Origin: Pleurobrachia bachei | Lineage: Eukaryota; Ctenophora; Tentaculata; Cydippida; Pleurobrachiidae | Direction of reading: 5' to 3' | Assembly: GCA_000695325.1 (NCBI GenBank) | Contig: AVPN01000186.1 | Span: 1-22,637 of the forward strand | DNA length: 22,637 bases | Shown: positions 10,172 to 19,344 of the stretch, one piece after another | How the letters are laid out: every line of letters starts with the position of its first letter | Position numbering within the stretch: the first letter of the stretch is position 1 | Program-made: the position numbers and the translations under genes | Notes under the pieces: model-generated | The model's database searches: none | Seen by the model: only the letters and a program-made list of their open reading frames with translations | Told to the model about the DNA's origin: nothing

Positions 10172-13100
10172 TTCTGTCTGTCTGTCTGTCTCTTTCTCTC
10201 TTTCTCTCTCTCCCTTTTGGAACCAACCCATCTCCCACAGGAGCAAGTGTCTGTAAAGTCTGTCCAGATCACTACTACGCTTACGCGGGTTTAGACTGTC
10301 AAAAGTGTCCCGCCAAATTTGAAGATATTGGTACATCTCTTACCGGGAACCAGGAAGAGAAATGCAAAAGTAAGGATATTTAGAAAGAAATGTATGTAGA
10401 ACTAGAAAATTATTATCGAATTAAATAGCAGCTAACCAAGTATATGTCCACCCCAGGCGACCTTGGTGATGGGTGTTTCGGACAAACCATCACGAACCAG
10501 TATGGCAACTGGACCACACCATGGCTTCAGGTCGGCAAATCGCACACCGCCAAATGCACGTATGATGACCCGACAGAGGACACTGCGGCGGTGTTCATAT
10601 GCACCTTAAAGAGTGAGGGTGATAATAAGACAGAGCTGGTAGAAGAGTTCACGTGTTTAAAGACAACGAACAGCAAGGAACTCGAGAAGGTCTTATATGT
10701 AAGTTTTTTGTCACATACTGTCATTCATATACTGTCAGATAATTTGTCTAAATCCGGAAACGGGGCTGAATCCACTACAATATAAATTATAATTGTTCTC
10801 ACCCCTCCCCTGTAGAGTACGAACAAAACTTCGGATGACAAAGCGATTGTTATGGAAAAGATAACCTCCAAGATTGCCGATAACGGTCTCGGGGACGTTT
10901 CCGTGGTTACCGACATCATTGAATCCATCACTGACTCGACCACTGAGTCTCTGAGTCCCAGCCTGACTACTAGCATTCTACAGAGTGTCAGTAATTTGGT
11001 GGAGAGTGATCTGAAGGCTGATGTTACCCCCAACTCACAAGAAATCACACAAAGGTATGAATAATTAATTAGTTAAACAATTACTCTGCGATGATCGGGT
11101 GACTGTTCGGTTTACTAAATGAGATTCTAACATGTGTTCTCCCTCTCTCAGTATGGTTGAGACAGTCAAGAAAGTGGCGACATCCGTGGAGACAAAAAAC
11201 GTCCCCATAGCAACTAGCAGTGTTGCTGTGATGGATGTCAAGAATGATGCCGACAATGTACCTAATAGTAATGGTGTCCTAACCTTCAACCTTGAGTCTA
11301 ATACTAACCTGAACAGCTTGGAGGTTGGAACCAATTCGAAAGAAACCCCCGCACTAATGGTATGTTCTTTATTCCCCATATAAGTCTTATAATTCAGAGT
11401 AACAGAGATACTCTGATACTAATTGCATGACAATAGCACTATCTTATCCTTCTGTAACTGCCCCCCCCTCTTTCTCTAGGGTCAAGAGCCGAAAACCACA
11501 AGGGATGGCTGTGTTAAGTGTGTTGCAGGAGAGTACAAAAACAATGCCATGGATACCTGTGCTACATGCGCTGCAGGTTCTGTTACTCTAACAACGGGTC
11601 TATCGGAGTGCACAAAGTGTCAACCTGTAAGTACATCACTCGTAATTTGACATATATTATTAATATATCCTTGGTCATTAGTTAGTTGCCTACCTTGCTC
11701 AACTCTATTTCACAAAAAGAGGGTTAGAACATGATCAGTATTAATTAGTTAGATATATTACCATTCACCACAAACATTTCAGGGAACATTTGAAGAGACA
11801 AACACGGTGTGTACCAATTGTGTCGCTGCCGAGTACCAGGCGGCTGAGGGGAAGGATTCGTGTGATAAGTGTGAGACAGGAAAATACTCCGAGGCTGGGG
11901 CTGATATCTGCCTGACTTGTGAAAACGTTAGTACTGCACATTCATCCACTTATTAACTTAATGACTTACATAATTAATCGAATATATAGTTGATTGTCGG
12001 GCGACTCAATCGTTTCGATGGTTTCCCTAAAATCCAGACACATAAATGAGTGATATTAATTAATCTTGCAGGGTCAAAGTTTAAAGGCAGATCAGACAGG
12101 GTGCGCTGATTGTACGCCTGGATTTTACTCCAACGATCCCACCCAAAACACTTGTTCAGCTTGTGCTGCAACAAAATACACTGATGCGGTGAAGCAGACG
12201 GTGTGCAAAGATTGCAACCTGGTTAGTGTTCTGTTTTATTTATAGATCTGCTATATTCACCCCTTTTCGTGGTTCCTAAATTAATCACAAAATTAAGTGT
12301 CCATGAGTGATTCACACCGTTAAATTACCCCCCCCCCCCTTCAGGGCGAAGAATCCAATGCAGGGAAAACGGGTTGTGACCCGTGCGTTGCGGGGGAATA
12401 CAGGGACACCACTGTCACAGTCTGTACATCGTGTGCAGCAGGCAGTTTCAGTGTCTCACCCGGCACTGCCTCATGTACACTGTGCAGTGAAGGGTATAAA
12501 CAACCTGGAACAAAATCAACAGAGTGCATAGCGTGTCTTGCTGGGGAATATGCGGACACCAAGGGAGCTACTTCATGTCTTACATGTCCTGATGGTCATG
12601 TGTCTGAAGTTGGGAGTGCGGTTTGCACCCCATGCGAAAAGGTACGTAAAGGGTGCCCCAGAAGGAGGGGGACACAATAAATTATATACTTTAAATAGTC
12701 TTTGGGCTTTATATTAGCAGATCAACTAAATTATTTATTCTCTACAGGGTACCTATGCGCTCAACAACGTCTGCGAGCTCTGTGCTCCTGGAAATTTCTC
12801 CGATCAACCCGGTCAGATAAGCTGTACTCCCTGTCAAAAGGGATACAAATCTGAGGAGGGCATGGCACTATGTGAACTTTGTCCGTCGGTAAGTTGAAAT
12901 GAAGTCATGTTTATGTTATGCAGTTTGTTATCGTAGTTAAAGTTGACATGTTAAATTGTTATCACCAACAGGGAACGTATGAGGAGGATCGTTTGGAATG
13001 TGTTGATTGTGGCATCAACCAATACCAACCCGTGCAGGGAAGCACAGAGTGCAGAACGTGCCCCAATAACTACTACAGCTCAATAGGTATCCAATCTCTG

Positions 13101-16100
13101 TCTGTCTGTCTGTCTGTCTGTCTGTTTATCACTGTCTGTCTGTCTGCTCCGACGTCCGTTAGCCTGATGTCCTTCGACCGAATCATGTACAAAGGTGCTA
13201 CAAAGGTGCTCTCTCTCTCATTCCCACTATCTCCCTTTTTGAACCAACCCATCTCCCACAGGAGCAAGTGTCTGTAAAGTATGTCCAGACCACTACTACG
13301 CTTACGCGGGTTTAGACTGCCAAAAGTGTCCTGCCAAATTTGAAGATATTGGTACATCTCTTACCGGGAACCAGGAAGAGAAATGCAAAAGTAAGGATAT
13401 TTAGAAAGAAATATATGTAGAACTAGAAAATTTTTATTGAATTGGATAGCAGCTAACCAAATATATGTCCACCCCAGGCGACCTTGGTGATGGGTGTTTT
13501 GGACAAACCATCACGAACCAGTACGGCAACTGGACCACACCATGGCTTAAGGTTGGCAAATCGCACACCGCGAAATGCACGTATGATGACCCGACAGAGG
13601 ACACTGCGGCGGTGTTCATATGCACCTTAAAGAGTGAGGGTGATAATAAGACAGAGCTGGTAGAAGAGTTCACGTGTTTAAAGACAACGAACAGCAAGGA
13701 ACTCGAGAAGGTCTTATATGTAAGTTTTTTGTCACATACTGTCATTCATATACTGTCAGATAATTTGTCTAAATCCGGAAACGGGGCTGAATCCACTACA
13801 ATATAAATTATAATTGTTCTCACCCCTCCCCTGTAGAGTACGAACAAAACTTCGGATGACAAAGCGATTGTTATGGAAAAGATAACCTCCAAGATTGCCG
13901 ATAACGGTCTCGGGGACGTTTCCGTGGTTACCGACATCATTGAATCCATCACTGACTCGACCACTGAGTCTCTGAGTCCCAGCCTGACTACTAGCATTCT
14001 ACAGAGTGTCAGTAATTTGGTGGAGAGTGATCTGAAGGCTGATGTTACCCCCAACTCACAAGAAATCACACAAAGGTATGAATAATTAATTAGTTAAACA
14101 ATTACTCTGCGATGATCGGGTGACTGTTCGGTTTACTAAATGAGATTCTAACATGTGTTCTCCCTCTCTCAGTATGGTTGAGACAGTCAAGAAAGTGGCG
14201 ACATCCGTGGAGACAAAAAACGTCCCCATAGCAACTAGCAGTGTTGCTGTGATGGATGTCAAGAATGATGCCGACAATGTACCTAATAGTAATGGTGTCC
14301 TAACCTTCAACCTTGAGTCTAATACTAACCTGAACAGCTTGGAGGTTGGAACCAATTCGAAAGAAACCCCCGCACTAATGGTATGTTCTTTATTCCCCAT
14401 ATAAGTCTTATAATTCAGAGTAACAGAGATACTCTGATACTAATTGCATGACAATAGCACTATCTTATCCTTCTGTAACTGATTATATCCCATCAGATCC
14501 AGACAAAATCCAGTGGAGTGTCCACTCAGCGGGACATGTCCATCGTGCTAATCACAGACTCGACCCTCATGCTCGATGCCGGTATCTCTGTCACCCCTGT
14601 CGCCAACTCGGAGGAGGAGGCGCAGGAGAAAGCCAAGACGATCGTTGCTGATATCATGCGGAATCTGGAGAGTGACGGTAACGGGACTGAAGACCTCCAA
14701 GACTGCCGATAACGGTCTCGGGGATGTTTCCGTGGTTACCGAAATCATCAATGACATCACTACAGAGACCACTGAGTCTCTGACTACCAATCTGACTACT
14801 AGCATTCTGCAGAGTGTCAGTAATTTGGTGGAGAGTGATCTGAAGGCTGATGTTACCCCCAACTCACAAGAAATCACACAAAGGTATGAATAATTCATTC
14901 GTTAAACAACTACTCTCCGATGATCGGGTGATTGTTCATTGTTCAATTCGGTTTACTAAGTAAATGAGATTCTAACATGTGTTCTCCCTCTCTCAGTATG
15001 GTTGAGACAATCAAAAAAGTGGCGACATCCGTGGAGACTAAAAACGAACCCATAACAACTAGCAGTGTTGCTGTGATGGATGTCAAGAATGATGCCGACA
15101 ATGTACCTAATAGTAATGGTGTCCTAACCTTCAACCTTGAGTCTAATACCAACCTGAATAGCTTGGAGGTTGGAACCAACTCGAAAGAAACCCCCGCACT
15201 AATGGTATGTTCTATATTCCCCACATAAGTAAATTATAATACAGAGTAACAGAGAAACTCTGATACTAGTTGCGTGAAAATAGCAGTATCTTATCCTTCT
15301 GTAACTGATTATATCCCATCAGATCCAGACAAAATCCAGTGGAGTTTCCACTCAGCGGGACATGTCCATCGTCCTAATCACCGACTCGACCCTCATGCTC
15401 GATGCCGGTATCTCTGTCACCCCTGTCGCCAACTCGGAGGAGGAGGCGAAGGAAAAAGCCAAGACGATCGTTGCTGATATCATGCGGAATCTAGAGAGTG
15501 ACGGTAACGGGACTGAAGATACGACCGTATCAAAGACGTATGTTAACTCTCTGATAACAGAGGTAACGGTTAAGCCTAAGGATGATGATGATGATTCGGA
15601 GTTTCAGCTTGATCTCTTCCTACGACCTACACTTGATATTGTAAGTCCAAACTTTGTCTTTTTAGTACTCCAAAAAACTGAAATTCCTCGAATAAAACAT
15701 TTGTTAGCCCTCTAATAACACTCCATCAACTCCTGCAGGGTGATACTGATACAAGTCTAAATACGAGTACGTCTGGTAAAAGGGTCCAGCTCCAATACCT
15801 TTGTGCCATGTACAATGAGGAAAGGGGAAGGTGGGAGGAGAGTTGTAAAACTATCTACGATAAAATGAACGCTAGTAAAGGAGTGATCTGTGTGTGCAAT
15901 CATAACACCAGCTTTGCTGTTCTGATGGTAAGTGTTCATATGTACTGATCCTAAGTCTCCACTTCCATCAATTACGCCTTCAATTAACATATTATTATGA
16001 TCTCTATTTCCCTAGTCTGCTTCCTAACATGATTTCTATTTCCTTAGTCTGCCTATGAGATTGACCGTGGATATGCAGTTGCCCAATCCTATCTAACATG

Positions 16101-17941
16101 GATCCTGCTGGGAATCTCAACCCTTGGCCTAGCCCTAACTCTGTGCTTCCTGCTTCCCGCTGCGGAACTCCGGAAAACCAGATCAGCCAAGATTAACGTG
16201 TGTTTCACCGTGTCCCTCATCCTAGCATCTCTCCTTTTCCTGGTCCAGGATCTTTTTATCAAATCTAACAACACCGGGGCCATAGAACTTGTAAGTTCAA
16301 ACATTCTAGCTTAGGTTGTTTCATTATTTCCACTATTTCCATCTAGACAGTATAAGTTCACCATCTCTCTCCGCTGTTAGAACTAACCCTATTTGTCTCC
16401 TACAGCAATCCACTGGATGTGCGGTATACACAATGCTCCAGCACTACCTTTGGCTGGTTGTCTTCATGTGGATGATTATCGAGGGATTCCTGATGTACCT
16501 CTCACTGGTCCAGGTCTTCGGCTCACATATCTCCAAATACATGCTGAAATTCAACCTGGCTGCGTGGTGTAAGTAAAATAGCTTGATCTTACTATTCGAT
16601 GTGTTTCGACCAGGAAGATGTATGTAAAAACGAATTTATTGTGAGTGCTAACACCCCACTATTTTCAGTGATTCCAGTTCCTTTCCCTCTGATCGGTTAC
16701 TTTGTGTTCACCAATTCATACACAGTCGGGGAGGGGGAACAAGCTATATCTCTCACCGACCATAACTATATGGCTGAGACGATGTGTTTCATCAAACCTG
16801 AAACCATTGCCTTTTATACGCTCTTCCTCACTCCCCTCTGTCTCTGTATCATCATCAACCTGGTCTTTTTCGCACTGGTTGCCAAGGTCATCAAGAACTC
16901 CAAAAGCTCCGGGAATATCTCCGATAACGAACAAATGCTGGTAAGAAACTGCGATATATTCGATAGTTAGAACTGGCTGATATCATATCAAACTTAGACC
17001 TATGCAGTAGCTAGTTCCTAACCCCAATATTTTCTCAGCGACAACTCAAAGCGGCGGTGGGAGTGATGGTTCTACTGGGTACGGGCTGGTTCATTGGAAT
17101 ATTCATGTCGGTCCCAGTTCCTGAGTTCCAAGTCTACATGCAGTACTTCTTCATCATTCTCAATAGCACTCAGGTATGTTATACGATAGAATTATATTTA
17201 GAATTACTATTAAGAAGTATGATTCGATCATTTCAAGGCCCCAACCCTCCTCTGAAAATATAATAAGTGTAACAGTAATTATAGTTACCATCCAATCGTT
17301 TACTATTTTTCTGAATCATCTTCATTCAGCCTGTTGAAACTGACTAATTCAAACGATTCTCTCCTTTACAAGTGCCTTTTTTCGTCTCATGTTTCATGAA
17401 AATGACCTCTGATCTGACTCGTTATACAAATAATTTCTCTAGCAGCTGCTACCCGTCTCCTGCAGGATCCTGTAGCTTTCTCCCCTATTTTTACTTTTTA
17501 ATTCCAGACAGCAGTCCTTTTCATTCCCTCTCTCAATCCCTCCCTCTAACTCCGCCCCCGCCCCCATTTTAATCGCCACTTAGCTCCCTTTTTAGTCGGC
17601 AGGTGCAACTTCACCCCCTCCATTTTCAGGGAACATTCGTCTTCCTGTTCTACATCGTGCTAAACGATCAAGTCAAGACACACTGGATGGTGAAGTTCGG
17701 TTTCGCAGAGGCCAAGAAGACCACGACCAGCTCCTCCGCAGCTGCTGCGACCAAAAACACTACCATGTCCTCGACGGCAGCGAAGCCGGCCAAGACGAAA
17801 GAGAACATATACGAGAACCAGGCAGCCGACCAAGGCGCTGAACAGGAAGATCACACGTACTCCACTGCCGAGTACGCAAACATGGACAAATCCGGAAAAC
17901 ATGAGTTTCCTGCTAAATCGGATGATAATGCGAACATTTAA
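5167..17941 (+). CDS. Adhesion G-protein-coupled receptor with Cys-rich ectodomain (whole gene, spliced)
   Basis: A multi-exon gene whose exons join with consistent GT-AG borders and phases. In order it encodes a fucolectin/F5-8C-like domain, many ephrin-receptor/TNFR-like Cys-rich modules, a GAIN domain ending in a GPS motif, seven membrane helices with aGPCR (family B2) hallmarks, and a 100-residue cytoplasmic tail ending at the TAA at 17939-17941. In the family, the extracellular part binds ligands or matrix, and the peptide after the GPS acts as a tethered agonist. The first exon with the signal peptide is not identified: 5167 begins with the last two bases of a codon. A weak candidate start is ATG 5061 with a donor at about 5098. 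Because of internal duplications not all exons can be in one transcript, and the chimeric exon 14497-14883 carries a stop. One base appears missing near 5584. Confidence 0.85.
5881..7235 (+). CDS. First Cys-rich module exons of the receptor
   Basis: Exons 5881-5967, 6118-6257, 6358-6508, 6868-7004 and 7092-7235. Phases run 1-1, 1-0, 0-1, 1-0, 0-0 and all fit. They encode repeated pairs of CxxC separated by G(T/K)Y..N.....C, as in C.QC.DGEVPNAGKSACEQC, the ephrin-receptor-like / TNFR-like Cys-rich pattern. Exon 6358-6508 ends in a Ser/Thr-rich linker (RASNTVNPVTTGLSSTG). These modules are extracellular and disulfide-bonded in known families, and here they form a stalk between the lectin-like domain and GAIN. 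CCATCAGGTT or close variants recur at 6111, 6290 and 6351, so extra acceptors exist. Confidence 0.8.
6590..6860. repeat. Intronic C-rich minisatellite, also at about 7590-7815
   Basis: Degenerate units close to CCACTCCTAACCCCCTGACC and CATCCCAGACCTCTAAA fill the intron 6509-6867. The same array, shorter, fills intron 7511-7822 of the duplicated copy. It ends directly in the acceptor CCCACAG, so it doubles as a long polypyrimidine tract. Confidence 0.8.
7363..8190 (+). CDS. Second copy of three Cys-rich exons
   Basis: Exons 7363-7510, 7823-7959 and 8047-8190 are near-identical copies of 6358-6508, 6868-7004 and 7092-7235, with the same lengths and phases apart from the first, three bases shorter. 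The first starts SLSDTALSAC instead of VILSETTLSTC, showing that the duplication breakpoint fell inside it. Few amino-acid changes separate the copies (for example ISANGAT to ISPNGAA). Reading both copies in series keeps the frame, so the duplication simply lengthens the stalk. Confidence 0.8.
8329..10369 (+). CDS. Cys-rich cassette array, copy 1
   Basis: Exons 8329-8475, 8636-8779, 8922-9071, 9198-9494 (two modules), 9601-9741, 9830-9944 and 10241-10369. All but the last two are symmetric phase 0-0 units of 47-50 codons (99 for the double). Most begin G(T/Q/E) and end just after the second CxxC, as in GTFEETNTVCTNCVAGKYQ. This is one ephrin-receptor-like / GCC-type module per exon, so exons can be added or skipped without breaking the frame. 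Donors are GTAAGT, GTTAGT or GTACGT. The next exon, 10457, carries on in phase into the GAIN region. Confidence 0.85.
9956..10195. repeat. (TGTC)n microsatellites in intron 9945-10240
   Basis: Two TGTC arrays (about 9956-10031 and 10121-10191) flank about 90 bp of unique sequence that contains a GTCAGAGCATTGGCTGACAG palindromic repeat (10052-10073). The matching intron of copy 2 (13087-13261) has only short TGTC runs and a different central segment. Confidence 0.85.
10457..11359 (+). CDS. GAIN-region exons, copy 1
   Basis: Exons 10457-10698, 10816-11054 and 11152-11359 (phases 1-0, 0-2, 2-0). The first encodes GCFGQTITNQYGNW..C..C..C, a compact Cys-containing segment that could be a hormone-receptor-like (HRM) piece or linker. 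The next two are Ser/Thr-rich with amphipathic helices (VVTDIIESITDSTTESL, SILQSVSNLVESDL), then a beta-rich part (SSVAVMDVKNDA..GVLTFNLES), as expected for the helical and early beta portions of GAIN. The exon ends in phase 0 and is followed by another cassette array (11480 on), so a transcript must either read through into that array or skip to 15323. Confidence 0.7.
11480..13390 (+). CDS. Cys-rich cassette array, copy 2
   Basis: Exons 11480-11626, 11783-11926, 12072-12221, 12345-12641, 12748-12888, 12972-13086 and 13262-13390, one for one with copy 1 and identical in length and phase. Substitutions include NNAM for SSSM, CVAAEYQAAEG for CVAGKYQVAEG and CDPC for CNQC. The Cys framework is kept throughout. 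The poly-C acceptor tract before 12345 is longer than in copy 1. Open reading through all exons argues against an old pseudogene. Confidence 0.85.
13478..14380 (+). CDS. GAIN-region exons, copy 2
   Basis: Exons 13478-13719, 13837-14075 and 14173-14380. The encoded sequence equals copy 1 except WLQVG to WLKVG, as far as I can see. It ends in phase 0 (..SKETPALM) and joins in frame to either 14497 or 15323, both starting IQTKSSGVST. The join to 15323 gives an uninterrupted GAIN-GPS-7TM protein and is the most likely productive one. Confidence 0.75.
14497..15204 (+). pseudogene. Third, partial and chimeric GAIN copy
   Basis: Exon 14497-14883 is a fusion. Its first part equals exon 15323 up to NGTED. 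At about 14692/14693 it jumps into the middle of a GAIN helix exon (CCTCCAAG(A)CTGCCGATAACGG). The jump is out of frame and gives a TAA at 14710-14712. Exon 14997-15204 is an intact copy of 14173-14380 with changes such as KNEPITTSS. It needs a phase-2 donor, so it could replace 14173-14380 after 14075 but cannot follow it. The arrangement is what unequal exchange inside two exons would leave. This copy is 5-10% diverged, older than the adjacent 900-bp identical stretch. Confidence 0.75.
15323..15640 (+). CDS. GAIN domain exon before the GPS
   Basis: 106 codons, phase 0-0, starting IQTKSSGVSTQRDMSIV. Alternating hydrophobic strands (MSIVLITD, GISVTPVA, TYVNSLITEVTV) suit the beta-sandwich of GAIN subdomain B. 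It has an acidic DDDDDS stretch before FQLDLFLRPTLDI. The acceptor is CCATCAG and the donor ATT|GTAAGT. It is the undamaged counterpart of 14497 and directly precedes the GPS exon. Confidence 0.75.
15739..15927 (+). CDS. GPS motif exon (autoproteolysis site, tethered agonist)
   Basis: 63 codons, phase 0-0. The end of the exon shows the GPS signature: YLCAMYNEERGRW, then SC, then VICVCNHNTSFAVLM. In known aGPCRs, cleavage lies in H-L/T and the new N-terminus T.FAVLM is the tethered agonist. Here the site reads H-N-T, so the agonist TSFAVLM is canonical but the residue before the scissile bond is Asn, creating an N-T-S glycosylation sequon across the site. Cleavage ability is uncertain. Confidence 0.85.
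16048..17173 (+). CDS. 7TM exons, TM1 to the start of TM7
   Basis: Exons 16048-16290 (TM1, TM2), 16406-16568 (TM3, start of TM4), 16669-16940 (TM4, ECL2, TM5) and 17039-17173 (TM6, start of TM7). Phases 0-0, 0-1, 1-0, 0-0 fit. Family B2 hallmarks are visible: the ECL Cys pair (STGCAVYTMLQHY in TM3, ETMCFIKPE in ECL2), TM3 WMIIEGFLMYLSLVQVF, TM5 ending VAKVIKNSK, TM6 LLGTGWFIGIF. An extra CTAG acceptor at 16015 would lead quickly to a stop, so 16048 is the used one. Confidence 0.9.
17630..17941 (+). CDS. Terminal exon: TM7, helix 8 and cytoplasmic tail
   Basis: It starts GTFVFLFYIVLNDQVKTHW, the typical aGPCR TM7/helix-8 sequence (QG.F.F.F...LN..V...W). The tail is Lys/Ala/Thr-rich (KKTTTSSSAAAATKN) and then carries IYENQ, TYSTAEY and YANM. 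pYxN is the Grb2-type SH2 motif and pYxxM the PI3K-type, so YANM fits both. TAA is at 17939-17941 and AATAAA at 18182. The preceding intron (17174-17629) is the longest of the 7TM part. From 17942 to 18305 is 3'UTR and spacer. Confidence 0.88.
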   Translation, partial: GTFVFLFYIVLNDQVKTHWMVKFGFAEAKKTTTSSSAAAATKNTTMSSTAAKPAKTKENIYENQAADQGAEQEDHTYSTAEYANMDKSGKHEFPAKSDDNANI

Positions 17942-18181
17942 TTTTACACCGCGGTGCGATTTTAGTTAGGTCTGTGTGTCTGTGTGACCTTTTTATTTTT
18001 TAGTTCTGTTTATTAGTAAATAGCTTGGTGAGGTTATGTAGATTTCTAAACGAGATAAGTTTGTAGTTTAATTACTAAAATCTGATATTCTCTTTTCTAG
18101 TAAAACGAATGAAGCTATAATATCAGTTCTGTGATATGATTATATGTGGAATTGTTAATTGTTTAACTTTAACTTCAACAC

Positions 18182-18187
18182 AATAAA
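18182..18187 (+). terminator. Polyadenylation signal AATAAA of the receptor
   Basis: AATAAA about 240 bases after the stop at 17941, in an AT-rich 3'UTR, the expected place for cleavage and polyadenylation. A copy lies at 19820-19825 after the duplicated terminal exon. Confidence 0.55.
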
Positions 18188-18570
18188 ATTTGAAGTTATG
18201 ATAGTACAATATACCAAAATACAACAAGTTTACTCACACTGGGAGTCACAGGAAGACTTCACTGCACTACCGCAGTTACATTTACAATCCTGTCTCACAT
18301 GATCGCACCCCACTATTTTCAGTGATTCCAGTTCCTTTCCCTCTGATCGGTTACTTTGTGTTCACCAATTCATACACAGTCGGGGAGGGGGAACAAGCTA
18401 TATCTCTCACCGACCATAACTATATGGCTGAGACGATGTGTTTCATCAAACCTGAAACCATTGCCTTTTATACGCTCTTCCTCACTCCCCTCTGTCTCTG
18501 TATCATCATCAACCTGGTCTTCTTCGCACTGGTTGCCAAGGTCATCAAGAACTCCAAAAGCTCCGGGAAT

Positions 18571-18620
18571 TAGAGGCTATTGCTTGTTTACGACCATTCT
18601 TTGACGCTATATAAGCTATC
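18571..18620. other. 50-nt block A: unreversed complement of 16917-16966
   Basis: Copy 1 begins ATCTCCGATAACGAAC and copy 2 begins TAGAGGCTATTGCTTG. All 50 positions are Watson-Crick complements read in the same direction, and sequence on both sides is identical between copies. Copy 1 is coding (ISDNEQML) plus the splice donor, so copy 2 is the altered one. Confidence 0.95.
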
Positions 18621-19294
18621 TTAGAACTGGCTGATATCATATCAAACTTAGACCTATGCAGTAGTTAGTTCCTAACCCCAATATTTTCTCAGCGACAACT
18701 CAAAGCGGCGGTGGGAGTGATGGTTCTACTGGGTACGGGCTGGTTCATTGGAATATTCATGTCGGTCCCAGTTCCTGAGTTCCAAGTCTACATGCAGTAC
18801 TTCTTCATCATTCTCAATAGCACTCAGGTATGTTATATGAATTATATTTAGAAATACTATTTCAATGCTCCAACCCTCCTCTGAAAATACATTACAGTAG
18901 TTACCATCCAATCGTTTACTATTTTCTGAATCATCGTTATACAGCAGCCTGTTGAAACTGAATAATTCAAACGATTCTCTCCTTTACAAGTGGCGTTTTT
19001 CGTCTCCTGTTTCATAAAATGACCTCTGAATTCTGACTCGTTAGTCATACAAAATTGTAAAATTTCTCCAGCAGCTGTTACCCGTCTTTCTCTCCTGCAG
19101 GATGGCCTGTAGCTTTCGCCCCCTATTTTTACTTTTTAATTCCAGGCAGCAGTCCTTTTCATTCCCTCTCTCAATCCCTCCCTCTAACTCCGCCCCCGCC
19201 CCCATTTTAATCGCCACTTAGCTCCCTTTTTAGTCGGCAGGTGCAACTTCACCCCCTCCATTTTCAGGGAACATTCGTCTTCCTGTTCTACATC

Positions 19295-19344
19295 CACGAT
19301 TTGCTAGTTCAGTTCTGTGTGACCTACCACTTCAAGCCAAAGCG
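19295..19344. other. 50-nt block B: unreversed complement of 17657-17706
   Basis: Copy 1 begins GTGCTAAACGATCAAG and copy 2 begins CACGATTTGCTAGTTC, complementary at all 50 positions without reversal. It lies inside the terminal exon. Copy 1 matches the family TM7/helix-8 motif, so copy 2 is the altered one. The frame stays open by chance. Confidence 0.95.

Larger units (their letters stand above)
8314..14479. repeat. Tandem duplication of about 3.1 kb (Cys-rich array plus GAIN exons)
   Basis: Copy 1 (about 8314-11460) and copy 2 (about 11461-14479) carry the same ten exons in the same order and phase. The junction is at about 11460, where intron sequence ...TTCTGTAACTG changes from a GAIN downstream intron to the CCCCTCTTTCTCTAG acceptor. 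Divergence is uneven: several percent over the first exons, but no visible difference over about 900 bases at the 3' end (10552-11458 against 13573-14479). Confidence 0.9.

Noticed and set aside
9851-10336. Repetitive frames over TGTC arrays, and a CRISPR-like look
   Set aside because: Tetranucleotide microsatellite without spacers, inside an intron. CRISPR is not expected in an animal genome.
10527-11379. Long minus-strand frames (also 13434-14400, 14548-15224)
   Set aside because: Antisense shadows of the GAIN exons. They are conserved between copies only because the DNA is duplicated.
7363-14380. Treating the duplicated receptor exons as a separate neighbouring gene
   Set aside because: The second copies lack their own lectin-like start and lie within the same phase-consistent exon series before a single complete 7TM part.
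18571-18620. Reading block A as an ordinary inversion or natural divergence
   Set aside because: An inversion would give the reverse complement. The match is complement in the same direction at all 50 positions, and both flanks are identical to copy 1.
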